This document shows, piece by piece, positions 20,364-27,905 of a DNA stretch of 64,000 nt. Both the position numbers and the translations under genes were made by a program. The notes under the pieces were generated by a model, which did no database searches, was not told the DNA's origin, and saw only the letters and a list, made by a program, of their open reading frames with translations. The stretch lies in assembly GCA_002255925.1 (NCBI GenBank), contig NKIH01000001.1, positions 1,240,001 through 1,304,000 on the forward strand, in the 5' to 3' direction. This DNA is from Burkholderiales bacterium PBB6 (GTDB taxonomy: Bacteria; Pseudomonadota; Gammaproteobacteria; Burkholderiales; Burkholderiaceae_C). Every line of letters begins with the position of its first letter. Position 1 is the stretch's first letter.

Positions 20364-20786
20364 ATGACCGAACACACCACACCTGACGCTGCCCCCGCCG
20401 AGCCCGTTGCCACCCCGTTCGAGCGCATGGGCGGCGAGCCCGGCGTGCGCGCGCTGGTGGACCGGTTCTACGACCTGATGGATCTGGAGCCCTCGCTGGC
20501 GGTGCTGCGCGAGGTGCACGGCAGCACGCTGGACGATGCCCGCGACAAGCTGTTCTGGTTCCTGTGCGGCTGGCTGGGTGGCCCGGACCACTTCGTGCAG
20601 CGCTTTGGCCATCCGCGCCTGCGCGCCCGCCACCTGCCGTTTTCCATCGGCCGGGTGGAGCGCGACCAGTGGCTGGCCTGCATGTACCAGGCGATGCGCG
20701 AGTGCGAGGTGGAACCCGCACTGGCTGAACGCCTGGAAAAGTCGTTCTTCGACACCGCCGACTGGATGCGCAACCGGGCCGATTGA
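20364..20786 (+). CDS. group II truncated haemoglobin
   Basis: 140 residues from ATG 20364, 7 bases after the previous stop. The truncated-globin fold is recognisable: FERMGGEPGVRALVDRFY, WFLCGWLGGPDHFV, and GHPRLRARHLPF, whose His supplies the proximal haem ligand. The GWLGGP motif and Trp near the C-terminus (DQWLACMYQAM) fit group II (TrbO-like), proteins linked to oxygen, NO or peroxide chemistry. It is the last gene of the GGDEF-MinD-globin transcript and converges on the DUF1839 gene. Confidence 0.9.
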   Translation: MTEHTTPDAAPAEPVATPFERMGGEPGVRALVDRFYDLMDLEPSLAVLREVHGSTLDDARDKLFWFLCGWLGGPDHFVQRFGHPRLRARHLPFSIGRVERDQWLACMYQAMRECEVEPALAERLEKSFFDTADWMRNRAD

Positions 20787-20816
20787 GGCCGCCTTGTCGC
20801 GCCCTTTTTGTGGTGG

Positions 20817-21842
20817 TTACTGGCGCTGCTGCCAGGCCGCCAGCGCACCCCAACCTTCGTCCCACGCCGACGCCATGTCGAAAAACAGCGCGCCAGGCTC
20901 GGCCGGCCGACTGCTGTTGACCATGCGCGCGCCCTTCAGGATGAAAGTCTTGGCCTGGGCCGACAACTGCTCAAACGCGGCGATGGCGCAGCTCAACTCT
21001 TCGTCGCGCTGATCGCCTGACCACCAGGCGATCCAGCGGGCGGTCAGCTCGAAGGCCGAGCCCATCTGGCGGGTGCCTGCAAAGGCCCACGCGTGGTAGT
21101 GCGGCAGGCCTTGTTCGCGCAGGGCGGGCAGCTCTTGCAGGAAGCGCTCAGCAAAGCGCTGGACCGGGTTGTGCACCGGGCGGCGCGCCAGCAGGCCGGG
21201 CAACTCGGCACGCGCCAGCGCATGCAGCTCGGCCGCTGGCCGCTGGCGCGTGCGGTCGAGGCGGATGAACTCGGCGAACAGCGGCAGGGCCACGGCATCG
21301 GCCGGCCGCGGCGTCAGGCCGAAGGTGCCGTCGAAGTCGTCCCCCGTGAGCTCGAAGCAGCCGGCGTTGTGGAAGTAAACCAGGCGCTTGGCGGCGGCAT
21401 CCACCGACACCAGCACGATCGTGGTTTTGGTGTGGTTCTGCCGGTAGTCGGTGCCCGCCACGTCCGGCAGCCAGAAGGCGTCTGCTTCGACGCTCAGCAG
21501 CTTGCCGGCGGCCAGGTGTTCCAGGGCGTGGTCCAGCAGCGGGCGCCAGATCGTCAGCTCCTGCACGTCGAGGCCATGACGCTCCCGCAGCAGGTCATGC
21601 GAGGGCTTGAAGAAGGTCCACTGGTCGCCTTCAAAATCCACCAAGGCGCTGGCGCCCATCACGGCCAATGGCTCGAGCGCCAGGCCGTGCAGCACGCCGA
21701 TCCACAGGTCGGTGTAGCAGTTTTTCTCGGGCCAGATGGCGCCGCTCGCATGCAGGGCATGCGGCAACTGGTGCAGTGGGCTCGGGCCGGGCCATGCGCT
21801 GGCCACCCCGGCCTGCGGGGTGGTTGGTGGCGCGCCGCTCAT
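20817..21842 (-). CDS. DUF1839 family protein
   Basis: 341 residues from ATG 21842, which overlaps the stop of the upstream ligase gene (ATGA), so translation is coupled. I recognise it as DUF1839 from its pattern (CYTDLWIGVLHGLALEP, DFEGDQWTFFKP, HDLLRERHGLDVQEL, YFHNAGCFELTGDDFDG, ALREQGLPHYHAWAFA). The biochemical function is unknown. The N-terminus, with Cys, His and the fixed order of polar residues (NCYTDLW ... WTFFKP ... HTKTTI), is reminiscent of peptidase-C39-like or transglutaminase-like folds that could act on a carrier-bound thioester, but that is speculation. No signal peptide. Being in an operon with an amino acid:carrier-protein ligase implies a role in handling the aminoacyl carrier protein. 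Confidence 0.82.
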   Translation of the reverse strand: MSGAPPTTPQAGVASAWPGPSPLHQLPHALHASGAIWPEKNCYTDLWIGVLHGLALEPLAVMGASALVDFEGDQWTFFKPSHDLLRERHGLDVQELTIWRPLLDHALEHLAAGKLLSVEADAFWLPDVAGTDYRQNHTKTTIVLVSVDAAAKRLVYFHNAGCFELTGDDFDGTFGLTPRPADAVALPLFAEFIRLDRTRQRPAAELHALARAELPGLLARRPVHNPVQRFAERFLQELPALREQGLPHYHAWAFAGTRQMGSAFELTARWIAWWSGDQRDEELSCAIAAFEQLSAQAKTFILKGARMVNSSRPAEPGALFFDMASAWDEGWGALAAWQQRQ

Positions 21843-22762
21843 GACCAGAGTTGGGCACGCACCTCGGCGGGCCATTGGTTCACGTCGCAGCCGTGGGTCT
21901 TGAGCAGGGCCAGCACCACGCGCTCCAGGCCGAAGCCGAGGCAGGCGGTGTGGGCCGTGCTGCCGTCAGCGCGGCTGATGCCGAACTTGCCGGTGAAGTG
22001 CTCCTGGTGCCAGTTGAACGAGCACACAGCGGTGGGCTCGGTGGCTGACACCACCGGCACCACGATCTCGAACTTCAGGCGTTGCTCACGCTGGCTGGTG
22101 GCCATCATCTTGCCGGCACGACCAAAAAACGGGTCGTTCGCCACGTCGCTGTCGGCCGGCAGCCCCAGGCTGCGCAACAGGGCCAGACCGCGCTCCAGCC
22201 AGCTGTCGCGCCAGGCTTCCACGGCGTCCGGCGCGCCCACGCGAATGAACTCACGCATGCGGAAGGATTGCAGCCGCGTCGGCTCATCAGACGGCTCATG
22301 CCGGAAGCACCAGTTGCGGGTGGTGACGAGGCGGCCGCCCTCGGGCAGCAGGCCACTGAACATCGGGTAGACCGGGTAGCAGGCCGCAGGCAGCAGCATC
22401 AGGTCGGTGATGTCGAGAAAGCTCTCCCAGCGCTCGCCGGCACGGGCGAGGTCGGCCATCTCGCGCGCTTGCAGTCCGGCGCCGAAGAAGCTGTGGATGC
22501 TGCCGATGAGCTGCGGGAAGTTGTCGAGATAACCCATCTTCTCGATCATGGTGCGGGCCACCACGGGCGGGAAGGTCATCGCTTCGGCGCCGTCGTCTGC
22601 TGCGCCGTTCATGACCAGCGCATCAAAGCGTTCGAGGATGTCCTCGAACACCGGCCCGCGGCCGTAGGCGCCGCGAATGCCCGTGGGCAAGATCAGGCCG
22701 TGCGCCGCCAGCTCATCATGGAAGGCGTGCGGATCGTAGGCGTCAGTGGTGTGGTTCGTCAT
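21839..22762 (-). CDS. amino acid:[carrier protein] ligase (class II aaRS-like)
   Basis: 307 residues. It is a truncated class II aminoacyl-tRNA synthetase homologue, closest to atypical seryl-tRNA synthetase. Motif 2 is WCFRHEPSDEPTRLQSFRMR (from residue 151), motif 3 is GFGLERVVLALL (from residue 276). Cys128, Glu171 and Cys274 occupy the positions of the zinc ligands described for the Bradyrhizobium japonicum enzymes. There is no tRNA-binding N-terminal arm. Known homologues activate glycine or alanine with ATP and load it on the phosphopantetheine of a small carrier protein instead of tRNA. A carrier-protein gene lies 2.3 kb away, divergently. Start is 3 bases after the dehydrogenase stop. 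A true serS is present separately at 42736, so this is not the housekeeping enzyme. Which amino acid it uses cannot be read from sequence. Confidence 0.9.
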   Translation of the reverse strand: MTNHTTDAYDPHAFHDELAAHGLILPTGIRGAYGRGPVFEDILERFDALVMNGAADDGAEAMTFPPVVARTMIEKMGYLDNFPQLIGSIHSFFGAGLQAREMADLARAGERWESFLDITDLMLLPAACYPVYPMFSGLLPEGGRLVTTRNWCFRHEPSDEPTRLQSFRMREFIRVGAPDAVEAWRDSWLERGLALLRSLGLPADSDVANDPFFGRAGKMMATSQREQRLKFEIVVPVVSATEPTAVCSFNWHQEHFTGKFGISRADGSTAHTACLGFGLERVVLALLKTHGCDVNQWPAEVRAQLWS

Positions 22763-22765
22763 GGT

Positions 22766-23986
22766 TCAGTCGGCCTTGTGGACCAGCAGCAGCGATGCGC
22801 TGCGGGCGGCGATACGGCCGTTTGAAATCATCAGCGATGCCGACATGGCGTCACGGTGCGCGCGGCCCATGCTGTAGGCCGAATCGTTCTTGTAGCCCTG
22901 GATGCCGACGATCTGCAGGGCGCCCTGCACGATGCGCGGTGCAGCTTCGGAGCAGGCGGTCTTCAGGTTGTTCATCTTCAGGGCCCAGTCGACGCGGGTG
23001 AAGGCTTCCGAATCGGTGCCGGCGGCCACCTGGGCATCGAACTCCTGGGCCAGACCCTGCCAGTGGTAGCGCATGGTCTGCAGCTCCACGTTCAGCTTGG
23101 CCAGCTCGGTGGCCACCGGCGGCACCACACCGGGCGACTTGCGCGCCAGACTGCGCACATAGGCGGCGGCTTGCGCATAAGCGCCGAAAGCCAGGCCCCA
23201 CCACAGCGACGCCCAGAGGATGTGCGAATACGGCACCATCGTCAGCGCGGAGATGGCCGGGTAGCCTTCCGGCAGCACCTGCTGCACATGGGCGGAGGCC
23301 TTCAGGTCGAAGCCCGGGCTGCAGGTGCCGCGCATGCCCAGCGTGTCCCAGGTGGACATCTGCGTCAGCGTGCAATCTTCGCGGCGCACCAGCACCAGCA
23401 ATTGATCGCCCGCGGCGGCGTCGTCGGCGCGGCGGGTGGTGACCAGGATGCCGTCGGCCTGCGCACAGTACGAGCCGGTGGTGGCGGCCTTCTGCAACTC
23501 AAAGCGTTCATCCGCCTGCTTGAGTGCGCAGATGCTGCTGCGGGTGTCGCCCCAGGTGCCCACCTCCGAGGTCATCGAGCCCAGCAGCAGCTGCCGCTCG
23601 ACCAGCTCGCGCATCACCTCCTGGAAATAGGGGTCGTCCTTGCCGTGGCGCGTGATGCAGCCGACCTGGATGTAGTGCATGGCCAGCACCATGGCGCTGG
23701 CGCCGCAGTGCTGCGACAGCTGGCTGACGAGTTGCGTCAGCTCAGCCATCGTGCAGCCGGCCCCGCCGTACTGGCGCGGCACTGGGGCTGACAGCGCCCG
23801 CACGCGGCGGAGCGCGTCGACGGTTTCCTGCGGAAAACGGGCCTCGCGGTCCACGTCGGCGGCATGGGTGGCGGCCGTCTCTCGAGCGAGCTGGCGGACG
23901 CCGTCGAGCATGACGGGGAAGGGGGTGGCGGCGGTATCCATGGCGGTGTCCGTTGGCTGCATCTGGCCGGTCCGTGAGCCTTGCAT
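22766..23986 (-). CDS. acyl-CoA/acyl-carrier-protein dehydrogenase family flavoprotein
   Basis: 406 residues from ATG 23986; ATGs at 23962 and 23941 are possible. The acyl-CoA dehydrogenase fold is recognisable: RFPQETVDALRR and PVPRQYGGAG in the N-terminal helical domain, a middle beta domain (MTSEVGTWGDTRSS, WDTLGMRGTCSPGFDL), and a C-terminal helical domain ending IVGIQGY ... HRDAMSASLMISNGR. I could not assign the catalytic base. It is the first gene of the minus-strand operon, ahead of the aminoacyl carrier-protein ligase. Some family members oxidise aminoacyl groups held on carrier proteins (the prolyl-carrier-protein oxidases of pyrrole biosynthesis); by analogy this one may desaturate the tethered amino acid. 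That role is inferred from context only. Confidence 0.85.
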   Translation of the reverse strand: MQGSRTGQMQPTDTAMDTAATPFPVMLDGVRQLARETAATHAADVDREARFPQETVDALRRVRALSAPVPRQYGGAGCTMAELTQLVSQLSQHCGASAMVLAMHYIQVGCITRHGKDDPYFQEVMRELVERQLLLGSMTSEVGTWGDTRSSICALKQADERFELQKAATTGSYCAQADGILVTTRRADDAAAGDQLLVLVRREDCTLTQMSTWDTLGMRGTCSPGFDLKASAHVQQVLPEGYPAISALTMVPYSHILWASLWWGLAFGAYAQAAAYVRSLARKSPGVVPPVATELAKLNVELQTMRYHWQGLAQEFDAQVAAGTDSEAFTRVDWALKMNNLKTACSEAAPRIVQGALQIVGIQGYKNDSAYSMGRAHRDAMSASLMISNGRIAARSASLLLVHKAD

Positions 23987-24086
23987 CGGGCTGCTCGGAC
24001 AGGGGCTTGCGCTATCGTGGTGTTCAAACCTGAACAGGGAAGGGCGTCTTGAAACGACGCCCGTCGTGTTACTTTCAGTTTCCCAT

Positions 24087-24791
24087 ATGGACGCAATCAC
24101 CACCCTCAAAAGCCGCCTTGCCAATTGGGGGGGGTGTGCGCTTGTACAAGCTGATGTAGCGCCAAAAGCCGCAGTGCTGTGGCTGCATGGCCGCGAAATG
24201 GCACCGGAAGACGTGGTGCCGCTGCTGCAGGCCTTGCGTGCGCCGGTGTTGTGGTGCGTGCCCGCCGGGCCGGTGCAGCATGGCCAGGGGCGGCATTCCT
24301 GGTGGCCGCCCTATGACGAACTGGGCACGCCCGTTGATGACTTTGCGAGCCACCAGCCCGAGGGGCGCGCGGCGGCCTTGGCCAGCCTGCGGCCGTGGTG
24401 GGACATCTTCGGTGCGCCTGACCAGACCTTGCCGTGGATGGTGGCTGGGTTCTCGCAGGGCGGCATGTTGCTGGCGGAAGCGCTGGCGCACTGGCCCGAT
24501 GCGCCGCGGCCCGATGCACTGGCCTGGATGTCCAGCTCTCGTGTGGCGGTGGCGGACTGGCCGACCCGTGTTCCGCTGCTGGCTGACATGCCCGTGCTGG
24601 TGGCGCACGGCAACCATGATGTGGCGCCGAACCCGGCCGCCGGCGCGGCCTTGTGTGACTGGCTCACGGCGCAAGGCGCGCACTGTGATTGGCTGCCGTT
24701 TGATGGCGGCCACGAATTGCCGCTGCTGGTCTGGCGGCGACTGCAGCGCATGGCCAACGCCTTGAAACGTTCAGGCGTCAATTTTTCCTAG
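24087..24791 (+). CDS. alpha/beta serine hydrolase (phospholipase/carboxylesterase-like)
   Basis: 234 residues from ATG 24087. Catalytic elements: nucleophile elbow AGFSQGGM, Asp in HGNHDVAPN, and His in DGGHELP, with an HGR oxyanion strand (AVLWLHGREM). It matches the phospholipase/carboxylesterase (YpfH/EstB-like) family. No signal peptide, so it is cytosolic. It diverges from the dehydrogenase-ligase-DUF1839 operon (100 bases between starts) and precedes the carrier-protein gene. A thioesterase or acyl-transfer role on the carrier-bound group would fit, but small-ester hydrolysis is equally possible. Confidence 0.8.
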   Translation: MDAITTLKSRLANWGGCALVQADVAPKAAVLWLHGREMAPEDVVPLLQALRAPVLWCVPAGPVQHGQGRHSWWPPYDELGTPVDDFASHQPEGRAAALASLRPWWDIFGAPDQTLPWMVAGFSQGGMLLAEALAHWPDAPRPDALAWMSSSRVAVADWPTRVPLLADMPVLVAHGNHDVAPNPAAGAALCDWLTAQGAHCDWLPFDGGHELPLLVWRRLQRMANALKRSGVNFS

Positions 24792-24810
24792 GGGCGTCGC
24801 CGGTGTGCCA

Positions 24811-24824
24811 CTAATGTCAATTAG
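24811..24824. promoter_or_regulatory. inverted repeat, possible operator
   Basis: CTAAT GTCA ATTAG: perfect 5-base arms with a 4-base spacer, AT-rich in a GC-rich region, about 33 bases before the candidate -35. It could bind a dimeric regulator. It may also be chance. Confidence 0.3.
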
Positions 24825-24856
24825 GGGCTGCCAAGGTGGGCAGGGCGTGCCTATCA

Positions 24857-24885
24857 TTGACTCATTGAGAGCCAAATTGTAAGAA
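24857..24885 (+). promoter_or_regulatory. candidate sigma-70 promoter for carrier-protein/EPS operon
   Basis: TTGACT at 24857-24862 is a good -35; with 17-base spacing the -10 position reads TAAGAA (24880-24885), a poor match. If used, the transcript has a leader of about 210 bases before the carrier-protein ATG. Confidence 0.3.
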
Positions 24886-25070
24886 AATGTGCCAAGCCCG
24901 ACGGGCCGCCGGTTGTACCCGCCGCGAAGGTCGACGCTTGAACACTGCCACCCTCAACGTGCTGAATCCTGATGACGTTTTTGTGGCGCCCACCCGGCGC
25001 CAGTCAGAAGGTGCCAGTCCTCCGATCCAGGCCAGAGCCTGCGGGCGCCCCTTCCATCCACTGACCAAAA

Positions 25071-25091
25071 CCTGCTGAATTTTCAGGCAGG
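25071..25091 (+). promoter_or_regulatory. stem-loop covering the ribosome-binding site of the carrier-protein gene
   Basis: CCTGCTGAA (25071-25079) can pair with TTCAGGCAGG (25082-25091) with one bulged base. The 3' arm contains the purine-rich GGCAGGG that is the only plausible Shine-Dalgarno for ATG 25104. The stem could limit translation. Confidence 0.3.
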
Positions 25092-25103
25092 GTTGCTTTG
25101 ACC

Positions 25104-25361
25104 ATGACCAATTCACAAGACATCGCCCAACGTGTTCGCCAAGTGCTGGCCCAGCAGGCCCGCCTGTCGCACGACGCCCTGACGCTCGACGACACCGCTG
25201 ACCTGTACCAGGCCGGCATGACCTCCCACGCCAGTGTCAATGTGATGCTGGCGCTCGAGGCCGAGTTTGATGTCGAGTTTCCCGACCACATGCTGACGCG
25301 TGCCGTGTTCGCCAGCATCTCGGCCATCACGGCCGCCGTGGCGCGCTTGACGGACGCCTGA
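25104..25361 (+). CDS. acyl-carrier-protein-like carrier protein (aminoacyl carrier)
   Basis: 85 residues from ATG 25104; a TTG at 25098 is the only other start. It has the acidic four-helix carrier-protein pattern (LTLDDTADLYQAGM, LALEAEFDVEFPDHML, SAITAAVARL). The phosphopantetheine site reads GMTSHASVNVML with Ser41, in place of the GxDSL of fatty-acid ACP. This TS form after helix 1 is what I would expect of dedicated partners of amino acid:carrier-protein ligases. It is the likely acceptor for the ligase at 21839-22762. The GH2 gene starts 12 bases downstream, which ties the carrier to the exopolysaccharide operon. Confidence 0.88.
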   Translation: MTNSQDIAQRVRQVLAQQARLSHDALTLDDTADLYQAGMTSHASVNVMLALEAEFDVEFPDHMLTRAVFASISAITAAVARLTDA

Positions 25362-25373
25362 CCGCGACACCTC

Positions 25374-27905
25374 ATGGTCAATCACACGCCGCTGCCACCA
25401 CCCCACTCACAAGGACGTCTCCTGACGGACGGGTGGTGTCTGGCGTCGGGTGAAGCGCCAGCTGCAGCCGACTGGCAAGTGCTGGATGCGCCTGCCACCG
25501 TGGCACAGGCCTTGGCGCTGTCTGCCGATGACGCGGTGGCGGCTGACCTGGACGGCCGGACCTGGTGGTACCGCTGCCGCTTCGACCTGACGCCTGCCGA
25601 ACTCGACCGCGCCCTGCGCCTGGGGCTGGACGGCCTGGCCACGCAGGCCTCGGTCTGGCTGAACGGTGAGCTGCAGTTGAGCAGCAGCAGCATGTTCGTG
25701 CGGCACCAACGGGTGGTGGCCTCCAAGCAGTGGCGCCCATCGGGTAATGAACTGCTGATTCGTGTGGAGGCCTTGTCGCCCCTGCTGGCGCAGCAGCGCA
25801 AACCACGGGCGCGCTGGCGTGCCCCGATGGTGGCGCACACGGGCCTGCGCTGGTGGCGCACCAGCCTGCTCGGCCGCACGCCGGGCTGGTCACCGGCCTG
25901 GCCGCCGGTGGGCTTGACTGGTGCGGTGTGGCTGTCGCCTGCAGATGCCGACGCGCCCAGCGCATTGCAGCTCGATGCCGGTCTGTCTGAGGCGGGTGTG
26001 GGCCAGCTGTCGCTGGGTCTCCACTTGCCCGAGGGTGCCACTGAAGTGCACTTGTCAGTGACCGGCCGCGATGAGCCGTGGCAGTTCCCGCTGATGCTCA
26101 ACCAGGGCCGGTGGCAGCTGCGCACCGAGGTGCCCGGCGCCCAAGCTTGGTGGCCCCACACCCACGGCGAGCCGGTGCGCTACGCACTGGCGCTGGCCTG
26201 GCGTTCAGCCGGTGGCGAGCTTCGCCATTCGCCGCTGGGGCACACCGGTTTTCGACGTGTGGCCTTGCTGACGCAGGAGGATGGCTTCGGCATAGAAGTC
26301 AACGGCGTGCCGGTGTTTGCCCGCGGTGCCTGCTGGACGCCGATGGATGCGCGCAGCCTGCAGGCCAGCCCTACCCAGCTCGATGCCGAGTTGCAGCGCT
26401 TGCGTGCAGCCGGCATCAACATGCTGCGCCTGAGTGGCGCCACGCTGTACGAGGGTGTAGCTTTTTTTGACGCCTGCGATGCGCACGGCGTGATGGTCTG
26501 GCAAGACCTGATGTTCGCCAACATGGACTACCCCGCCACGGACGCGGCCTTCCAGGCGCAAGTGGCGGCAGAGCTCGACACGCAGTTGTCCATCTGGCGC
26601 GGTCGGCCTTGCCTGGCTGTTGTCTGCGGCAATTCTGAAGTGGCGCAGCAGGCGGCCATGTGGGGCGCTGATGCCAGCCTCTGGCAGCCGGCCTTGTTCC
26701 ATGAACAGCTGCGCGAGCGCATCACCCATGAATTGCCCGGCGTGCCGTACTGGCCTGGCAGTTCCATCGGCGGTGCCTACCCGTTCCAGCCGTCTGCCGG
26801 CACCACGTCGTATTACGGCGTGGGCGCCTACCGCCGTGGCACCCGCGACGCCACCCAGAGCGGGCTGCGCTTCGCGACCGAATGCCTGGCCCTGGCGCAG
26901 GTGCCGGGCGAGCGCGGCATGGCGCGGTTGCGTGCCTCAGCCGGCGGCACCACACCACCGGTGCACAGCCCTGCCTGGAAGGCGGGCGTGCCGCGCGACC
27001 TGGGCGCAGGCTGGGATTTCGACGACATCCGCGACCACTATGTGGAGCGGCTGTACGGCGAGTCGGTCGAGGCCCTGCGTCGCAGCCAGCCCGCGCGCCA
27101 TCTGCAGCTGGGCCGGGCCGTCGGTGCGGAACTCATCACCCGTTGTTATTCACAGTGGCGCCGGCGGGGCTCGGCCTGCAGCGGTGCGCTGGTGTGGTTC
27201 CTGCGGGATCTGCGTCCCGGCGCCGGTTGGGGCCTGATTGACGATGCCGGTGATCCCAAGCAAGCCTTTCATGCGCTGGCCGATGTGTGCCAGCCGCAGC
27301 ACCTGGGCGTGACGGACGAGGGCATGAACGGCCTTCACATCCATGCCGTGAACGACGGTGCCGAGCCCCGCCACGGCAGCTTGCAATGGCGCCTCTGGCG
27401 CGATGCTGGCGTGACCGTGGCGGAGGGCCAGCAGACCTTGTCCGTGCCTGCACGCGGCGGCATCAGCCTGGGTGTCAGCAGCCTGCTGCTCGGCTTCCTG
27501 GATGTGAACTGGGCCTTCCGGTTCGGCCCGCCACCGGCGCACGGTCTGCATCTGCGGTGGCTGGGCGAATCGGGCGAGCTGATCGCCGAGCGGGTGCACT
27601 TCATCGACCTGCCTGATGACGAGGCGCCGCGGCCGCTGGGCCATGCGGGCGATCCGGGCCTGCACGCGGTGGCTGCGCCACTAGACGACGGCAGCTGGCT
27701 GGTCACGGTGGGCAGTCGGGGAGCCGCACGCGCGGTGTATTTCGAGGCGGAGGGCTGGAGCCCGTCCGTCGAAGGTTTTCATCTGGCACCGGGCACGGCA
27801 CGCACTGTGCGCTTCACGCCCTGGCCTGGAACGTCCGCCCCCTGGCATGCCAGTGTCGGCGCCATCAATGCAATGACGACAGTGGTGGTGACCCATGCGC
27901 GATGA
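25374..27905 (+). CDS. GH2-family beta-mannosidase-like glycoside hydrolase, cytosolic
   Basis: 843 residues. N-terminal sugar-binding sandwich (WWYRCRFDL, ASVWLNGE), immunoglobulin-like domain, then a TIM barrel (EVNGVPVFARGACWTP, LRAAGINMLRLSGA, GVMVWQDLMFA). The acid/base Glu is in CGNSEVA (E422), replacing GNNE of typical beta-mannosidases. The nucleophile position is Glu503 in RFATECLALA, where mannosidases have SEFG. Both catalytic acids are therefore kept but their surroundings are altered. There is no signal peptide, so it is not placed to digest exported polysaccharide. It follows the carrier gene by 12 bases and overlaps the next glycosyltransferase start by 11. It may edit lipid-linked or carrier-linked intermediates, or act on a non-mannoside. 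Confidence 0.85.
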   Translation: MVNHTPLPPPHSQGRLLTDGWCLASGEAPAAADWQVLDAPATVAQALALSADDAVAADLDGRTWWYRCRFDLTPAELDRALRLGLDGLATQASVWLNGELQLSSSSMFVRHQRVVASKQWRPSGNELLIRVEALSPLLAQQRKPRARWRAPMVAHTGLRWWRTSLLGRTPGWSPAWPPVGLTGAVWLSPADADAPSALQLDAGLSEAGVGQLSLGLHLPEGATEVHLSVTGRDEPWQFPLMLNQGRWQLRTEVPGAQAWWPHTHGEPVRYALALAWRSAGGELRHSPLGHTGFRRVALLTQEDGFGIEVNGVPVFARGACWTPMDARSLQASPTQLDAELQRLRAAGINMLRLSGATLYEGVAFFDACDAHGVMVWQDLMFANMDYPATDAAFQAQVAAELDTQLSIWRGRPCLAVVCGNSEVAQQAAMWGADASLWQPALFHEQLRERITHELPGVPYWPGSSIGGAYPFQPSAGTTSYYGVGAYRRGTRDATQSGLRFATECLALAQVPGERGMARLRASAGGTTPPVHSPAWKAGVPRDLGAGWDFDDIRDHYVERLYGESVEALRRSQPARHLQLGRAVGAELITRCYSQWRRRGSACSGALVWFLRDLRPGAGWGLIDDAGDPKQAFHALADVCQPQHLGVTDEGMNGLHIHAVNDGAEPRHGSLQWRLWRDAGVTVAEGQQTLSVPARGGISLGVSSLLLGFLDVNWAFRFGPPPAHGLHLRWLGESGELIAERVHFIDLPDDEAPRPLGHAGDPGLHAVAAPLDDGSWLVTVGSRGAARAVYFEAEGWSPSVEGFHLAPGTARTVRFTPWPGTSAPWHASVGAINAMTTVVVTHAR

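Larger units (their letters stand above)
24792..25103 (+). other. 312-base leader between hydrolase and carrier-protein genes
   Basis: No convincing gene: a 63-codon frame from 24887 has an arginine-rich, non-conserved-looking translation and no ribosome site. The region holds an inverted repeat (24811-24824), a weak promoter candidate (24857-24885) and an imperfect stem-loop at the ribosome-binding site of the carrier-protein gene (25071-25091). The length of the leader is unusual in an otherwise tightly packed locus. Confidence 0.5.

Noticed and set aside
21839-22762. A second seryl-tRNA synthetase
   Set aside because: It lacks the tRNA-binding arm, is only 307 residues, has the Cys/Glu/Cys triad of carrier-protein ligases, and a full serS exists at 42736.
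24887-25078. 63-codon frame in the leader before the carrier-protein gene
   Set aside because: Arg-rich, no ribosome-binding site, no recognisable pattern. A leader peptide cannot be excluded but is not supported.
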